In this document: positions 7,987 to 16,661 of the stretch, in pieces
How positions within the stretch are numbered: the first letter of the stretch is position 1
How the letters are laid out: each line of letters begins with the position of its first letter
Assembly (NCBI GenBank): GCA_903893545.1
Contig: CAITMJ010000009.1
Location: forward strand, 235,045-299,044
Direction of reading: 5' to 3'
Origin: an uncultured Chlamydiae bacterium
GTDB taxonomy: Bacteria; Chlamydiota; Chlamydiia; Chlamydiales; SM23-39
Length of the DNA: 64,000 nt
Position numbers and translations under genes: made by a program
Notes under the pieces: model-generated
Told to the model about the DNA's origin: nothing
Database searches by the model: none
The model's input: the letters and a program-made list of their open reading frames with translations, nothing else

Positions 7987-8625
7987 ATGACCAAATGGCT
8001 ATACCTCTCGTTGACCCTAGTGATTTTGCAGGGATGCGCGACGAGCGGCGCTCTAAAGACCTATGGCATGGCCGAGCAAAACGTGAGCAATCTCGGTCTT
8101 GTCGCCGTTGGAATGGGGGAGGCCCAGGTGATCTGCATCATGCGGGATCCGTATCGAGGGGAGTCTTTTCAAATCTTTGATGACCAATACGATGTGCTCT
8201 TCTACGTAACCAATTTCACGCTCCTGGCCCAGAGCCGCATGGTGCCTTTGAACCTCACCCCGCTGATCTTCAAGAATAAAACCCTAGTTGGGATGGGCTA
8301 CTCCTACTACCGCTGGCTACAAGAACAGGCGGGAAGTAAAAAGACGGCCTTAGTCCCTCAGCCAACTGCTCCGATTCCTACATCTGCTCCTGCCCCAAAA
8401 TCGGAACCCCTCGAAAAGGCTCTCAAAGAAGCAACCTCCTTTGAACCGCCTGCTCCAGTGCAAGAAATGACGATTTCAATGAGCTCTCCTAAAAAGACAG
8501 ACAAAGACTCAGAAGAGCCTCCGCCAGCCCCGCCTCAAGACAAAAAAGAGCCAGATATCAAAATCAACGACAAAGACAACCAGATGATCGAAGACGAGTC
8601 TGATCAAAACTTCAATTTTTGGTAA
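7987..8625 (+). CDS. Predicted lipoprotein with proline-rich acidic tail
   Basis: It encodes 212 aa. The N-terminus has a charged start, a hydrophobic core and a lipobox (LQGC, Cys at about 17), so the mature protein should be diacylated and membrane-anchored facing the periplasm or outer surface. Residues 30-110 form a small globular domain (VGMGEAQVICIMRDPYRG, then FYVTN) resembling SmpA/DUF3192-like lipoprotein folds, where a GM-x(3)-V motif starts a two-stranded unit. That match is by eye. Residues 115-212 are low-complexity and rich in Pro, Ala, Lys, Glu and Asp, probably disordered. Function unknown. Confidence 0.75.
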   Translation: MTKWLYLSLTLVILQGCATSGALKTYGMAEQNVSNLGLVAVGMGEAQVICIMRDPYRGESFQIFDDQYDVLFYVTNFTLLAQSRMVPLNLTPLIFKNKTLVGMGYSYYRWLQEQAGSKKTALVPQPTAPIPTSAPAPKSEPLEKALKEATSFEPPAPVQEMTISMSSPKKTDKDSEEPPPAPPQDKKEPDIKINDKDNQMIEDESDQNFNFW

Positions 8626-8684
8626 TTGATCTATTTTCCCTTAAAATGCCATAGTAGCCCTCCTTTTAACCAAAAGAGGTTGTT

Positions 8685-9212
8685 ATGAGCGTGAATTTAA
8701 AAGTTTCCATTGCAAAGGGGACTATCCCGTCCATGGATGGTTACGAGTCGATCCGTTGTTCAATCTGCCTACTTAAGTTTCAAGAAGGGGATAGGGTCTT
8801 AGGTCATAATGCAGTCCAAAATTATGGAATGCATGTTTTTGACAGAGATTGCCTAACCAAATGGCTAAAAGACCACAGGACTTGCCCATCCTGTAGGATT
8901 TCATTCAATCTGGATGTGCCGAGGTCAGATTTAAAAAATTGGAATTTTACCCTTATCTCAGAGGCAAGTTTCCCTTCTCCAGTGTCTACTCCCTCAGAGT
9001 CTCAAGAGGAAATCGTTTCGCAGGGAGGGGCCGATCTCCATAGACTTGCCAGAAATAGAGCCTCTTTTCCGAACTTAATCGAATTGGAAGACAATCTTGA
9101 GCAGTTTGAATTAAGAGCGGCTTCAGCGCCATCGATGCGGGAGCTGGAAATCATGAAATATACAGAACAGGCCGATAGGATCTTATCCAGAAAGAACTCG
9201 AAGAAGCGGTAG
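8685..9212 (+). CDS. RING-finger (RING-H2-like) protein, candidate E3 ubiquitin ligase effector
   Basis: It encodes 175 aa. Residues 25-71 match the RING order: C25-x2-C28 (CSICLLKF), then H50, C56, and C67-x2-C70 (TCPSCR), with the GDRV, CLTKWL and TCPSC spacing of eukaryotic RING-H2 domains. Two ligands deviate: the usual third Cys aligns with Gly48 and the fifth with Asp53. H41 might substitute for the former, and Asp can bind zinc. The rest is polar and probably flexible, with a helical C-terminus. RING domains recruit E2 enzymes; since bacteria lack ubiquitin, action inside the host is implied. AGAGG precedes the ATG. It stands alone between unrelated genes. Confidence 0.8.
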   Translation: MSVNLKVSIAKGTIPSMDGYESIRCSICLLKFQEGDRVLGHNAVQNYGMHVFDRDCLTKWLKDHRTCPSCRISFNLDVPRSDLKNWNFTLISEASFPSPVSTPSESQEEIVSQGGADLHRLARNRASFPNLIELEDNLEQFELRAASAPSMRELEIMKYTEQADRILSRKNSKKR

Positions 9213-9344
9213 TCGACTTGGGGCCCCCGGCCCCGGTCTATTTGAACGTCTGATAATACATGTTATGTTGAGTTCTCTGGGTTTATCTTGATTCTTTATC
9301 GGCAGCGCTTTAGGATTTTTCCCCTTCAACCATAGGAGTCAAAA

Positions 9345-9737
9345 ATGGCCGCAACCACCAGTTCCAGCTATACCACCTACGTTCCCGGAATACCTCTTCA
9401 GGAGCAGTTAGAATCTCTCTCTAAACCAACCCCTATTGTCACCATGGTATTCGGCGCTCCTTTTAAAACGGGCGAGGTAAAATTTAAACCGCTGAAAGTG
9501 AATGAACAACTATTAGATCTCACGTTGACGCTGGGATCCGGTATTGGATGCTCAGAAGAAAATCGAACGGTCGTTTATGACAAATACACTTTTACTATCA
9601 AGGGCAATGATTTTGATTTAAGCGACATTCCTGACAATAAAATGGAACAAGTTATGGAAGTTTTCACACAAGAACAAAAGGTGGAAAACATTAAAAACAG
9701 AATACTCCTGATTAGAGATCAGGCTAGCGAGAAATAA
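9345..9737 (+). CDS. Hypothetical protein, 130 aa
   Basis: Not recognised. It encodes a 130-aa soluble protein that begins with a Thr/Ser-rich, probably disordered segment (residues 1-13), followed by alternating hydrophobic and polar strands (about 30-85) and a charged C-terminal helix (about 95-128). AGGAG lies 7 bases before the ATG, which supports real translation. A disordered Ser/Thr-rich N-terminus is compatible with a secretion signal for a type III effector, but this is only a possibility. It sits between the RING gene and tyrP. Confidence 0.62.
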   Translation: MAATTSSSYTTYVPGIPLQEQLESLSKPTPIVTMVFGAPFKTGEVKFKPLKVNEQLLDLTLTLGSGIGCSEENRTVVYDKYTFTIKGNDFDLSDIPDNKMEQVMEVFTQEQKVENIKNRILLIRDQASEK

Positions 9738-9791
9738 CACGCCTAAAATTCCACTATCCAGAAACTTAACTCCTGGCTATACTCTTCGCTT

Positions 9792-11000
9792 ATGCGAATT
9801 ATACATTCTCTTGGACATGTCGTTGGTGGAACTCTTTTAGTCGCGGGAACTACGATTGGGGTCGGAATGTTGGCCTTGCCGGTGGCAACTGGCCCTGCAG
9901 GCTTTATCCCCTCCTTTATTACGTACATCATCTGCTGGCTCTTTATGCTCTGCACAGGGCTCGCTTTGGTCGAAGTCAATCTATGGATGCCCAAGGACAC
10001 GAGCTTTATCTCGATGGCCGAGAAGGTACTGGGACCGATCGGGAAAAACATCTTCTGGGTCGCATACCTATTCCTATTTACGACAGTCATGATCGCTCAC
10101 GTAGCAGGTGGAGGAGAAATCTTGCTCGGCATCCCCGGCTGGCCATTCCCTCACTGGATGTCAGCTCTTCTCTATACTGGAATCCTAGCTCCTGTTGTCT
10201 ATTTGGGAACTCGGTCTGTTGATCGACTGAACCTCTTCCTCATTTCCGGCGTTATCTTTTTCTATTTTGGCTTTGTAGCCGTTTCGGCAAGCTCTGTAAA
10301 GCTCAACCTCCTTACCCATGCGAATTGGGGGAAGACGTTGGCGACTTTTCCGATCCTTTTTACCGCTTTTACCTATCAAGTGATCATCCCAACTCTCATG
10401 TCCTATATGGAGCGAAACGTCCGAAAGGTTCGCCTAGCGATCTTCTTTGGCTCCTCGATCCCGCTCGTCATCTATCTTGTTTGGGAGTTTTTGATTCTCG
10501 GAATTGTCCCTCCAGATGGTTCTTTTGGATTGATTGAAGCGGGCGCGCTCGGCAAAAATGCCGTCACGCCACTAAAACACTTCGTTCAAAGCGAATGGAT
10601 TTTAACGTTTAGCAACTGGTTTGCATTTTTTGCCTTAACCACCTCGTTTGTCCCTCTGGCTCTTTCCTTTTTCGATTTTCTGGCCGATGGATTGAAGTGG
10701 CACAAAAAAGGGGCAAAACGGCTCTCTTTAACCGCTGTAGTATTCGGTATCCCGGCAGTGATTGCCATCCTCTACCCAAATATCTTTTTGGTCGCCTTGG
10801 GCTATGCCGGCGGAATTAGCTGCGCGTTTCTTTTTGGACTGATGCCTCCAGTCATGGTTTGGGTCGGTCGATACATCAAACATTACCCTCATGAGACGAG
10901 ACAGCTCTTTGGCGGTAAACCACTGCTCGTTCTTTTAATGACATTTGCCTTTCTTATTCTCGGAAGCGAAATTTTCCTCCAAATCTATACAGGTCGATAA
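9792..11000 (+). CDS. tyrP: Aromatic amino acid permease (TyrP/HAAAP family)
   Basis: A 402-aa inner-membrane protein with 11 hydrophobic segments. The N-terminal GGTLLVAGTTIGVGMLALP is the HAAAP-family signature, as in chlamydial and E. coli TyrP, which import tyrosine or tryptophan by proton symport. Other supporting blocks are VAGGGEILLGI and FTYQVIIPTLMSYM. Aromatic amino acid import suits an organism that also carries trpR in this window. The stop is followed after one base by the next ATG (11002), so the 93-aa gene downstream is probably co-transcribed. Confidence 0.9.
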   Translation: MRIIHSLGHVVGGTLLVAGTTIGVGMLALPVATGPAGFIPSFITYIICWLFMLCTGLALVEVNLWMPKDTSFISMAEKVLGPIGKNIFWVAYLFLFTTVMIAHVAGGGEILLGIPGWPFPHWMSALLYTGILAPVVYLGTRSVDRLNLFLISGVIFFYFGFVAVSASSVKLNLLTHANWGKTLATFPILFTAFTYQVIIPTLMSYMERNVRKVRLAIFFGSSIPLVIYLVWEFLILGIVPPDGSFGLIEAGALGKNAVTPLKHFVQSEWILTFSNWFAFFALTTSFVPLALSFFDFLADGLKWHKKGAKRLSLTAVVFGIPAVIAILYPNIFLVALGYAGGISCAFLFGLMPPVMVWVGRYIKHYPHETRQLFGGKPLLVLLMTFAFLILGSEIFLQIYTGR

Positions 11001-11001
11001 A

Positions 11002-11283
11002 ATGGCGGATGATCTTTGGAATGCTAAGCAACAGATCTGCGAAAACCTTGAAAGCCTTCGCCTCTCTTTAGTTCTCTCGGTCGATGAAGGGATGATCGAT
11101 CTTGGCGACACTCTATATAATCAAATTCTCGCATTGATCGAAGATTGCGGCGTTATTGCGAACTGGGACGAAACGGTTGAACTGATCGATCGCTCCAAAA
11201 CATTGGAAGACGACATCGATGTCTGGCTTGCCCTCCACGGTCGCAGCAGCTTGTCGCTCTCTTGGCCTACTAGAAACTCATAG
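11002..11283 (+). CDS. Small hypothetical protein cotranscribed with tyrP
   Basis: Not recognised. It encodes 93 aa, acidic and mostly helical, without signal or membrane segments, ending in a Ser/Trp-containing tail. The ATG lies one base after the tyrP stop, so translation is probably coupled. A longer in-frame start at 10945 lies inside tyrP and is not needed. Six bases overlap the convergent membrane-protein gene. A partner or regulator of the permease is possible but only suggested by position. Confidence 0.6.
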   Translation: MADDLWNAKQQICENLESLRLSLVLSVDEGMIDLGDTLYNQILALIEDCGVIANWDETVELIDRSKTLEDDIDVWLALHGRSSLSLSWPTRNS

Positions 11284-12009
11284 AACTGAGAAAAACCCTG
11301 CGGCAACGCCGGCGATTGCGGCGATGGTCGAACCCATCAAGGGAGACCCGCTTATAGAGCAAATAAAAGCAGAGATCCCCGCTAGCCCAAGGCCTACTCC
11401 TAAAGAATTAGCATCTTTGCCTCCGATCAGGCGCTCCAATGCATATCCAGGAAATGCTGTCATCATACCAGCTCCCAAGATCGTGGTTAATCCCAGTGTA
11501 TTTACAAACGTCGCAACTTCTGCGCCTTTGTTATTTACGAGGGTTATCGCTAGTGCGGATAATTGAGGGACGATTGGCGGTATAAACGGCTGCTTTTCTA
11601 GAAATCCTGTGGCAATGGAGGCTCCTAATAGGCCCATCGCCTCGCCGCTCCCTTCTAATAGAAATTCATTTTCCAATGTTAAGGCCGTTACCATCGGGAT
11701 CGATGCAAAGAAAACCCCTGACAATGCAGACGACATTCTATCTTCTCGGTTGTTATAGGCATTCATCAAGTGAGCGCATCCAATCCAAGAGGCCGCTATA
11801 GTCATTACGCTCGACGTCCCCGCTAGTACAGAAACTCCAGCGCTACATGTGGCAATCGTCGCATGCAAAGAGAAGGTTTTAAACTTCTTGAATAGATTTT
11901 CTGTTTGAAAAATTAAGGGATCGATGTGGGCAGGAGCGGGGTCTAATGGTTGGCCGGGGTTTCCTTGGAGCCATTCTCTATTGAATAGATCGTTATGTAG
12001 ATGAGCCAT
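11278..12009 (-). CDS. Multi-span membrane protein, hypothetical
   Basis: Not recognised. It encodes 243 aa: a soluble N-terminus of about 45 residues, then five to six hydrophobic segments rich in Ala, Gly, Ser and Leu (roughly 48-70, 95-110, 125-140, 150-170, 178-195 and 205-243), ending in a Gly/Ala-rich helix. The ATG begins immediately after the rlmB stop with no spacer, so the two form an operon. The small-residue helices recall chlamydial multi-pass Inc-like or transporter-like proteins, but no family can be named. Confidence 0.62.
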   Translation of the reverse strand: MAHLHNDLFNREWLQGNPGQPLDPAPAHIDPLIFQTENLFKKFKTFSLHATIATCSAGVSVLAGTSSVMTIAASWIGCAHLMNAYNNREDRMSSALSGVFFASIPMVTALTLENEFLLEGSGEAMGLLGASIATGFLEKQPFIPPIVPQLSALAITLVNNKGAEVATFVNTLGLTTILGAGMMTAFPGYALERLIGGKDANSLGVGLGLAGISAFICSISGSPLMGSTIAAIAGVAAGFFSVL

Positions 12010-12789
12010 CTATACACCTTTTTGGTAACAGGTCAAGAGCGATGTGGCAGCTTGTGCGACATTGAGAGATTCGATTTTGCCAAACATCGGAATATGGACC
12101 AAATGATCGGCCCGTTTTAAGATCAGAGGTTGAATCCCCTCCCCTTCCGATCCGACGACGAAGACGGTCTTTGGCTTAAAGGGGAAATGAAGGGCGTTTT
12201 TTGACCCTTCCTGGAGGGCTGCGGCGATTACCTCAAAACCGGCCTCTTGGAACTGGGAGACGCTCTCTGCGAGATTGGAGATGCGGATCAGCGGAAGCCA
12301 TTCACTGGCCCCACAGCTCGATTTGGCAGAGACCGGAGTCAGATCGCTCCCGCGGTTTTTCGACCAACCGACCCCATCGACGCCAAAACACTCCGCGCAC
12401 CGGAGAAGAGCGCCGAAATTCTGGGGGTCGAAGATCTGATCGCAGAGAAGGACGAGCACCCGCTCTTTCTCTTCAACCTCTTTCAAAAATTCTTTTACAT
12501 CATAGAATTTGCGCCCTTTTACATGGGCAGCAAAGGACTGGTGAGAATCGGAGCCGCACATGCGAGAGAGGTTGTCTTCCGAGGTGAACTGGATAGGAAT
12601 TTCCAATCTTTCGCATTCACTCAAGATCCCCGTTTTCCGAGTGCCTGCATTCTTTACAGAGGTATAGACTTTCAATACCCTCTTAGGCGCGTGACGAAGC
12701 AGCTCGTTTAAGGCGTGTAAACCCATGATAAGCTGATCGCGCGGGGGGAGTCTATCTTTTGGTCGTGGGTAGTGAAAAGGGTCGTTCAT
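12010..12789 (-). CDS. rlmB: 23S rRNA 2'-O-methyltransferase RlmB-like (SpoU/TrmH family)
   Basis: It encodes 259 aa with an N-terminal substrate-binding domain (GLHALNELL at about 24) and a C-terminal SPOUT domain with all three SpoU motifs: DPQNFGALLR (motif 1), VGSEGEGI (motif 2) and IPMFGKIESLNVAQAATSLL (motif 3). RlmB methylates the ribose of G2251 (E. coli numbering) in the 23S peptidyl-transferase loop using SAM and a trefoil knot. Other TrmH-like targets such as tRNA Gm18 cannot be excluded, but the N-terminal domain favours RlmB. The gene is directly followed by a membrane-protein gene without any gap. Confidence 0.88.
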   Translation of the reverse strand: MNDPFHYPRPKDRLPPRDQLIMGLHALNELLRHAPKRVLKVYTSVKNAGTRKTGILSECERLEIPIQFTSEDNLSRMCGSDSHQSFAAHVKGRKFYDVKEFLKEVEEKERVLVLLCDQIFDPQNFGALLRCAECFGVDGVGWSKNRGSDLTPVSAKSSCGASEWLPLIRISNLAESVSQFQEAGFEVIAAALQEGSKNALHFPFKPKTVFVVGSEGEGIQPLILKRADHLVHIPMFGKIESLNVAQAATSLLTCYQKGV

Positions 12790-12875
12790 TTGTTTTTGAC
12801 TACAAATTTACCATGCTCCTGAGGTAAAATTCAAGGCCTATCAATCGGCACCCCTGTGATATAGAAAATAAAGTT

Positions 12876-13976
12876 ATGAGCGCACTTCCTCCAAACAACA
12901 TCCATCAAAAACTTCAAGAGTTATGTTTTATCTCTAATAAAACAATGTTTGAGGAAATTTTAGGCTCTCTTGCTTCTGGAGTGCAGGGTACAGTCGAGCA
13001 AGCTCTGGCTTGGATCACTGCAAATGAGGAGTTTATTGATCAAGATGATGCTGCCCTCTTATTGGGACTAGAAGGCAAGCTTCTTCAGTGGGCCGATCCT
13101 TCCAAGCTAAGTCCTCTTGATGAGAAAATCGCAAATTTTTGTAAAAGATCTGGGATCACAGATAGCTACCGAAGCGCATTTTTTGAAACCCTTAAAAATG
13201 CCTCCCATAAAAACCTCGGAAAGGTCATCAGCATACTTTCAGAAATTCCACTGTATATTGGTCAAGTCAATCTCGATACGCTCAAGAAAATCATGCCCCT
13301 ACTTATGGCGGCCTATGCTTTAGATTGCTTGGCGCCGATCTTCTTATGGCTTGGGAAAGGTATGTCCGATGAGAAAATCGATTTTCTCAAGATGGCGCTC
13401 CCCTTATTAATAGACGTCAAGGCTGAGTATAAGGATTATCTTCTCACGCAACTAAATGAAATGAATTCCGACATGCTCGATAAGGCGATGCCTCTCATCC
13501 GAAGAGCCGAGAATGCCGACGAGCGGTTTCTTCTTCTCGCCTTGCTAAGAGAGAGCGACACTCTCAAAGCCTTCGATGCACTCAATTCCATGATCCAGGA
13601 GGTCGCAGATACGCGTACATGGTGTAACATTGTCAATACAGTCTCCTATCTTGCCCCAGAAAATAGAGAGCAGTGTATAGCCATGCTTCGCCAAGTGCCA
13701 GGGATAAATACCAAGAACTATTCTCGATTCAACAACCTAAAACTGTTTCTGAAAAACAATCCCAACGTCATTGAACCTACCCATACTTATCTGCAGACAC
13801 GACTGACTAATGAGGCTCCTTTAGATCGAGAGAAGGGAAAGCGCCTTTCAAAGACAATCTTGAATCATCTGGGGGACCTTTGCACCCCTCATCAGAACCA
13901 TCCGCTGGCTAAGGAAGCTCTCCGCGTGTACGAATTGACAAGTCTCCCCCAGCCAAGGACTCCTCCCGCAAGTTAA
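12876..13976 (+). CDS. Hypothetical alpha-helical repeat protein
   Basis: Not recognised. It encodes 366 aa, almost wholly helical, with Leu-rich amphipathic segments spaced about 35-40 residues apart (for example around 100, 135, 170, 205 and 240), suggesting an alpha-solenoid. There is no signal peptide or membrane span, and the Pro-rich C-terminus is short. Its 3' end overlaps the convergent SET gene by 68 bases, unusually long for this window. Proximity to the tandem SET genes and the protein-binding look make it a candidate effector, without direct evidence. Confidence 0.65.
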   Translation: MSALPPNNIHQKLQELCFISNKTMFEEILGSLASGVQGTVEQALAWITANEEFIDQDDAALLLGLEGKLLQWADPSKLSPLDEKIANFCKRSGITDSYRSAFFETLKNASHKNLGKVISILSEIPLYIGQVNLDTLKKIMPLLMAAYALDCLAPIFLWLGKGMSDEKIDFLKMALPLLIDVKAEYKDYLLTQLNEMNSDMLDKAMPLIRRAENADERFLLLALLRESDTLKAFDALNSMIQEVADTRTWCNIVNTVSYLAPENREQCIAMLRQVPGINTKNYSRFNNLKLFLKNNPNVIEPTHTYLQTRLTNEAPLDREKGKRLSKTILNHLGDLCTPHQNHPLAKEALRVYELTSLPQPRTPPAS

Positions 13977-14538
13977 CAGGCGGTTTTCTTTTTTTCCAAT
14001 AGTCGGGGCCGTAGTCATAGAAGAGCTGCTCCCCTTTTTTGATCTTTGCTTTTGTGTATAAAATGATGTGGCTGACCCCCTCATGGGCAATCATTGAGGA
14101 AGAGAGATTGGGGCCGCTGCTATGATTGATATAGCGAGAGATGCCCCCTTGATCTTGGGCGTCGATGAGATACTCTGTCGCCTCCCCTGGCATCATCAGA
14201 TATTCAAAACAGTAAGAATTCTCTTCATCCCCTCTTCTTCGTTTCCGGACAAGACCCGAATATTCAGCGATAAACTCCATAGAAGAAAGATCTTTTTCCG
14301 CAAAAACGCCCCATCCCATTTCGGCATCGATCCAACGAAGAGATAACAGAGGTAATTTTTGAGAGAGAAGCTCTTTATGGAAATAGGCTGAGAGCCAAAG
14401 GCGATCCCTTCCGATGGAAGAGCTGCGCATTTTCTTTAAGACTTTTTGATAGAGGGAAAAACTCTCAAATTCCAAATAGGGCACATAGGGAACACCGGTC
14501 ATTTTGGGAATTAGAGAAGGGTCGGTCGTCTCTTGCAT
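13909..14538 (-). CDS. SET-domain protein lysine methyltransferase, copy 1
   Basis: It encodes 209 aa with a complete SET domain: GWGVFAEKDL (about 75-84), EYSGLV (92-97), the pseudoknot block RYINHSSGPNL (135-145) and the closing YDYG (174-177). These bind SAM and the substrate lysine channel. Chlamydial NUE, a secreted SET protein that methylates host histones, is the known precedent; self-histone methylation is also possible because an Hc2 gene lies 8 kb away. ATG 14538 is preferred over TTG 14547, with GGAAAG close upstream. It overlaps the upstream SET paralogue by 28 bases, so translation is coupled. Confidence 0.9.
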   Translation of the reverse strand: MQETTDPSLIPKMTGVPYVPYLEFESFSLYQKVLKKMRSSSIGRDRLWLSAYFHKELLSQKLPLLSLRWIDAEMGWGVFAEKDLSSMEFIAEYSGLVRKRRRGDEENSYCFEYLMMPGEATEYLIDAQDQGGISRYINHSSGPNLSSSMIAHEGVSHIILYTKAKIKKGEQLFYDYGPDYWKKRKPPVNLREESLAGGDLSIRTRGELP

Positions 14539-15329
14539 TCTTTCCAAAATAGATTTCCGTAATCAAAGGTGAGTTGAGCGCCTTCTTCTATGTCTTTTAG
14601 CGCGATAAAAATCATCCTCGGAATGCCTTTCCAATAAACCGACAGAAGGCTGAGGTTTGGCTGATCGCTATGGTTGAAAAAACGGGTGAAATTTCCTTTT
14701 TCCTCTGCGTCGAGGACAAATTTTTTCCAGCCCATCTTCCAGACAGTATACCGAGTGCAGTAGAGATTGTCTTTTACGATCTTTCTCTTCCTCTCTCGAA
14801 TCACCCCTGTATACTCCCCTACAAATGAGCCCCCATGGATTAGGTTCGCGGAAAAGACCCCAAATCCGATCTCTTCATTGATTTTCTTGAGCACTACTTT
14901 CGGATGCTGCCCATTTTGCAGCTCCTTGTTGAAGTAAATTCCCATCCAAATCTTTTCAGCGGCAATGCTGTCTTTTAACTTCGCCTTTTCAGTTTTCTGG
15001 TAAATTCGATCGAAAATTTTTTCTGATTCAAAGACTGGATAAGGCAGATATTCATAGGATGGCGCACCTTCGCAAATCACTTGCGGATCTTCGTAAATCA
15101 TTGGCGTTTTGTGCAAGAATTTCTCGAGATCTCTCGGCGTTAAATGCAAAATCAGACTCCCGTTCAATAGAGACAACGTATTACCACTTTGCTCTTTGTT
15201 TGCACAAGGATTATTTGCGCTTCTTGAATGGGAGAGCGCGAAGAAAGGTGACATAGGGATGCAATACTGGATAGATTCCAGAAGAATCGTGCTGAATATT
15301 GGATTGATATAGCGAAGTATACCCAACAT
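14511..15329 (-). CDS. SET-domain protein lysine methyltransferase, copy 2
   Basis: It encodes up to 272 aa. The C-terminal SET domain has GFGVF (155-159), GEYTGV (171-176), RFFNHSDQPN (216-225) and FDYG (255-258). The order and pre-SET region (IYFNKELQNG versus AYFHKELLSQ in copy 1) show tandem duplication with divergence. The extra N-terminal 60-70 residues are Ser/Asn-rich after a hydrophobic stretch and could carry a secretion signal. The start is uncertain: ATG 15329 is the longest, ATG 15254 is an alternative, and neither has a clear ribosome-binding site. The substrate is unknown. Confidence 0.87.
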   Translation of the reverse strand: MLGILRYINPIFSTILLESIQYCIPMSPFFALSHSRSANNPCANKEQSGNTLSLLNGSLILHLTPRDLEKFLHKTPMIYEDPQVICEGAPSYEYLPYPVFESEKIFDRIYQKTEKAKLKDSIAAEKIWMGIYFNKELQNGQHPKVVLKKINEEIGFGVFSANLIHGGSFVGEYTGVIRERKRKIVKDNLYCTRYTVWKMGWKKFVLDAEEKGNFTRFFNHSDQPNLSLLSVYWKGIPRMIFIALKDIEEGAQLTFDYGNLFWKECKRRPTLL

Positions 15330-15464
15330 TAGCTGAAAAATAGAGTGTAGTATTCATTGAATCACTCCTGTTGAAAACACCTAAGATAATAGCAAAAAAT
15401 ACAATTACTATCAACTCAATAAATTAGTTGTCGGAATTCTCAAAAAAGTGTTATATATGGGCGT

Positions 15465-15899
15465 ATGATTAAGTTTCCGATGAAGTTTGAAGTAGAAGCT
15501 AAGGCTCCTAGCGGAGTATCTAGCCAATGGATCGCCCAAGGGGACGATCTCCCTCCTATCCCGAGCGCTATCCCCCCTGAATTCATGGGGCCGGGCGGGG
15601 GCTATTCCCCGGAGGATCTCTTTGGGATTTCGGTCCTCAATTGCCTGATTGCCCTCTATAAAGTTTACTGCGAAAAATCAAATATTTCTTTTCAAGAGAT
15701 TCGGGGGAAAGCCATTTTGACTGCAAACAAGGACCCTTCGAGCGTTAGCTTTTATATCTCCAATATCGACCTTTTCCTCGATGTCGATGGGTCGTCAGAT
15801 ACCGACAAGGGGCGAAAGCTCCTCGATGCTGCAATCAAAGACTGCCCTATCAGCAATTCCATCAAATCAGCAAAAACCTTTCATATCACTGTAAATTGA
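15465..15899 (+). CDS. OsmC/Ohr family peroxiredoxin-like protein
   Basis: It encodes 144 aa with the OsmC fold signature PPEFMGPGGGYSPEDLFGISVLNC. Redox Cys candidates are C60 in VLNCLIAL and C127 in DCPISNSI, at the spacing of Ohr/OsmC enzymes, which reduce organic hydroperoxides with lipoyl or thiol donors; an extra Cys is at 69. The final KTFHITVN strand fits. Cytoplasmic, with no signal peptide. It shares an antioxidant theme with tpx and msrB in the window but is not in an operon with them. It precedes adk by about 70 bases. Confidence 0.85.
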   Translation: MIKFPMKFEVEAKAPSGVSSQWIAQGDDLPPIPSAIPPEFMGPGGGYSPEDLFGISVLNCLIALYKVYCEKSNISFQEIRGKAILTANKDPSSVSFYISNIDLFLDVDGSSDTDKGRKLLDAAIKDCPISNSIKSAKTFHITVN

Positions 15900-15968
15900 C
15901 AAGTTTTTGCTACCCAGGAAACCCCTCATTTTAGTATCTTTGATCGTTTGGCATTCGGAAATTATTGT

Positions 15969-16661
15969 ATGAGTAGCCTTCTTGCAACTAGAGCCTCTTC
16001 TGTAGAGGCAAAGCCTTTAGTCGTGATTCTCATGGGGCCGCCAGGCGCCGGCAAAGGAACACATGCCGTTCCCTTAAAAGAACACCTCCATTTGCCCCAT
16101 ATTTCGACAGGCGATCTTTTTCGGGAAAATATGCGAAATAAGACGCCTCTTGGGCTCAAAGTCAAAGAGTTTATGGATAGCGGCAATTTGGTGCCGGACG
16201 AGCTTGTCTTCGATATGCTTTTTGAAAGGCTGGCGAAGGAAGATTGTAAAAATGGAGTTCTTCTCGACGGTTTTCCTAGAACGGTGGCGCAAGCGAAGAA
16301 GTTTGATGCAAGGCTCGGTCAATACCATATCGTCGCCCTTTATTTTTCGATTGCCGATGAACTGCTGATCGAAAGAATCGTGGGGCGCATTATGTGTAAA
16401 CAGTGCGGCCGCCCTTATCACATCCACTTCGATCCACCTAAAAAATCTGGCGTTTGCGATCAATGCAATGGCTCTTTATATCAGCGCGACGACGATAAAG
16501 AAGAGATCATACGCAAACGGCTAGAAGTCTATTATCGAGAAACGCATCCCGTTATCGAATATTATGCAGAGAAAAAAGATTCCTTCCGACAAATCGATAG
16601 CTCTGGCAGCAAAGAGGCGATTTTTCAAGAAGTATTAAATGCTCTTAGCAGCTCTTTCTAG
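15969..16661 (+). CDS. adk: Adenylate kinase with zinc-type LID
   Basis: It encodes 230 aa. The P-loop GPPGAGKG is at 23-30, with STGDLFRENM, LLDGFPRT and the LID domain bearing four cysteines (C143-x2-C146 and C163-x2-C166) that bind structural zinc, as in Gram-positive-type Adk. It interconverts ATP, AMP and ADP in the cytoplasm. A longer frame starts at TTG 15948, but ATG 15969 is the better start; the family usually begins a few residues before the P-loop strand, so about 15 extra residues remain. The last 27 bases overlap the convergent SulP gene. Confidence 0.95.
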   Translation: MSSLLATRASSVEAKPLVVILMGPPGAGKGTHAVPLKEHLHLPHISTGDLFRENMRNKTPLGLKVKEFMDSGNLVPDELVFDMLFERLAKEDCKNGVLLDGFPRTVAQAKKFDARLGQYHIVALYFSIADELLIERIVGRIMCKQCGRPYHIHFDPPKKSGVCDQCNGSLYQRDDDKEEIIRKRLEVYYRETHPVIEYYAEKKDSFRQIDSSGSKEAIFQEVLNALSSSF

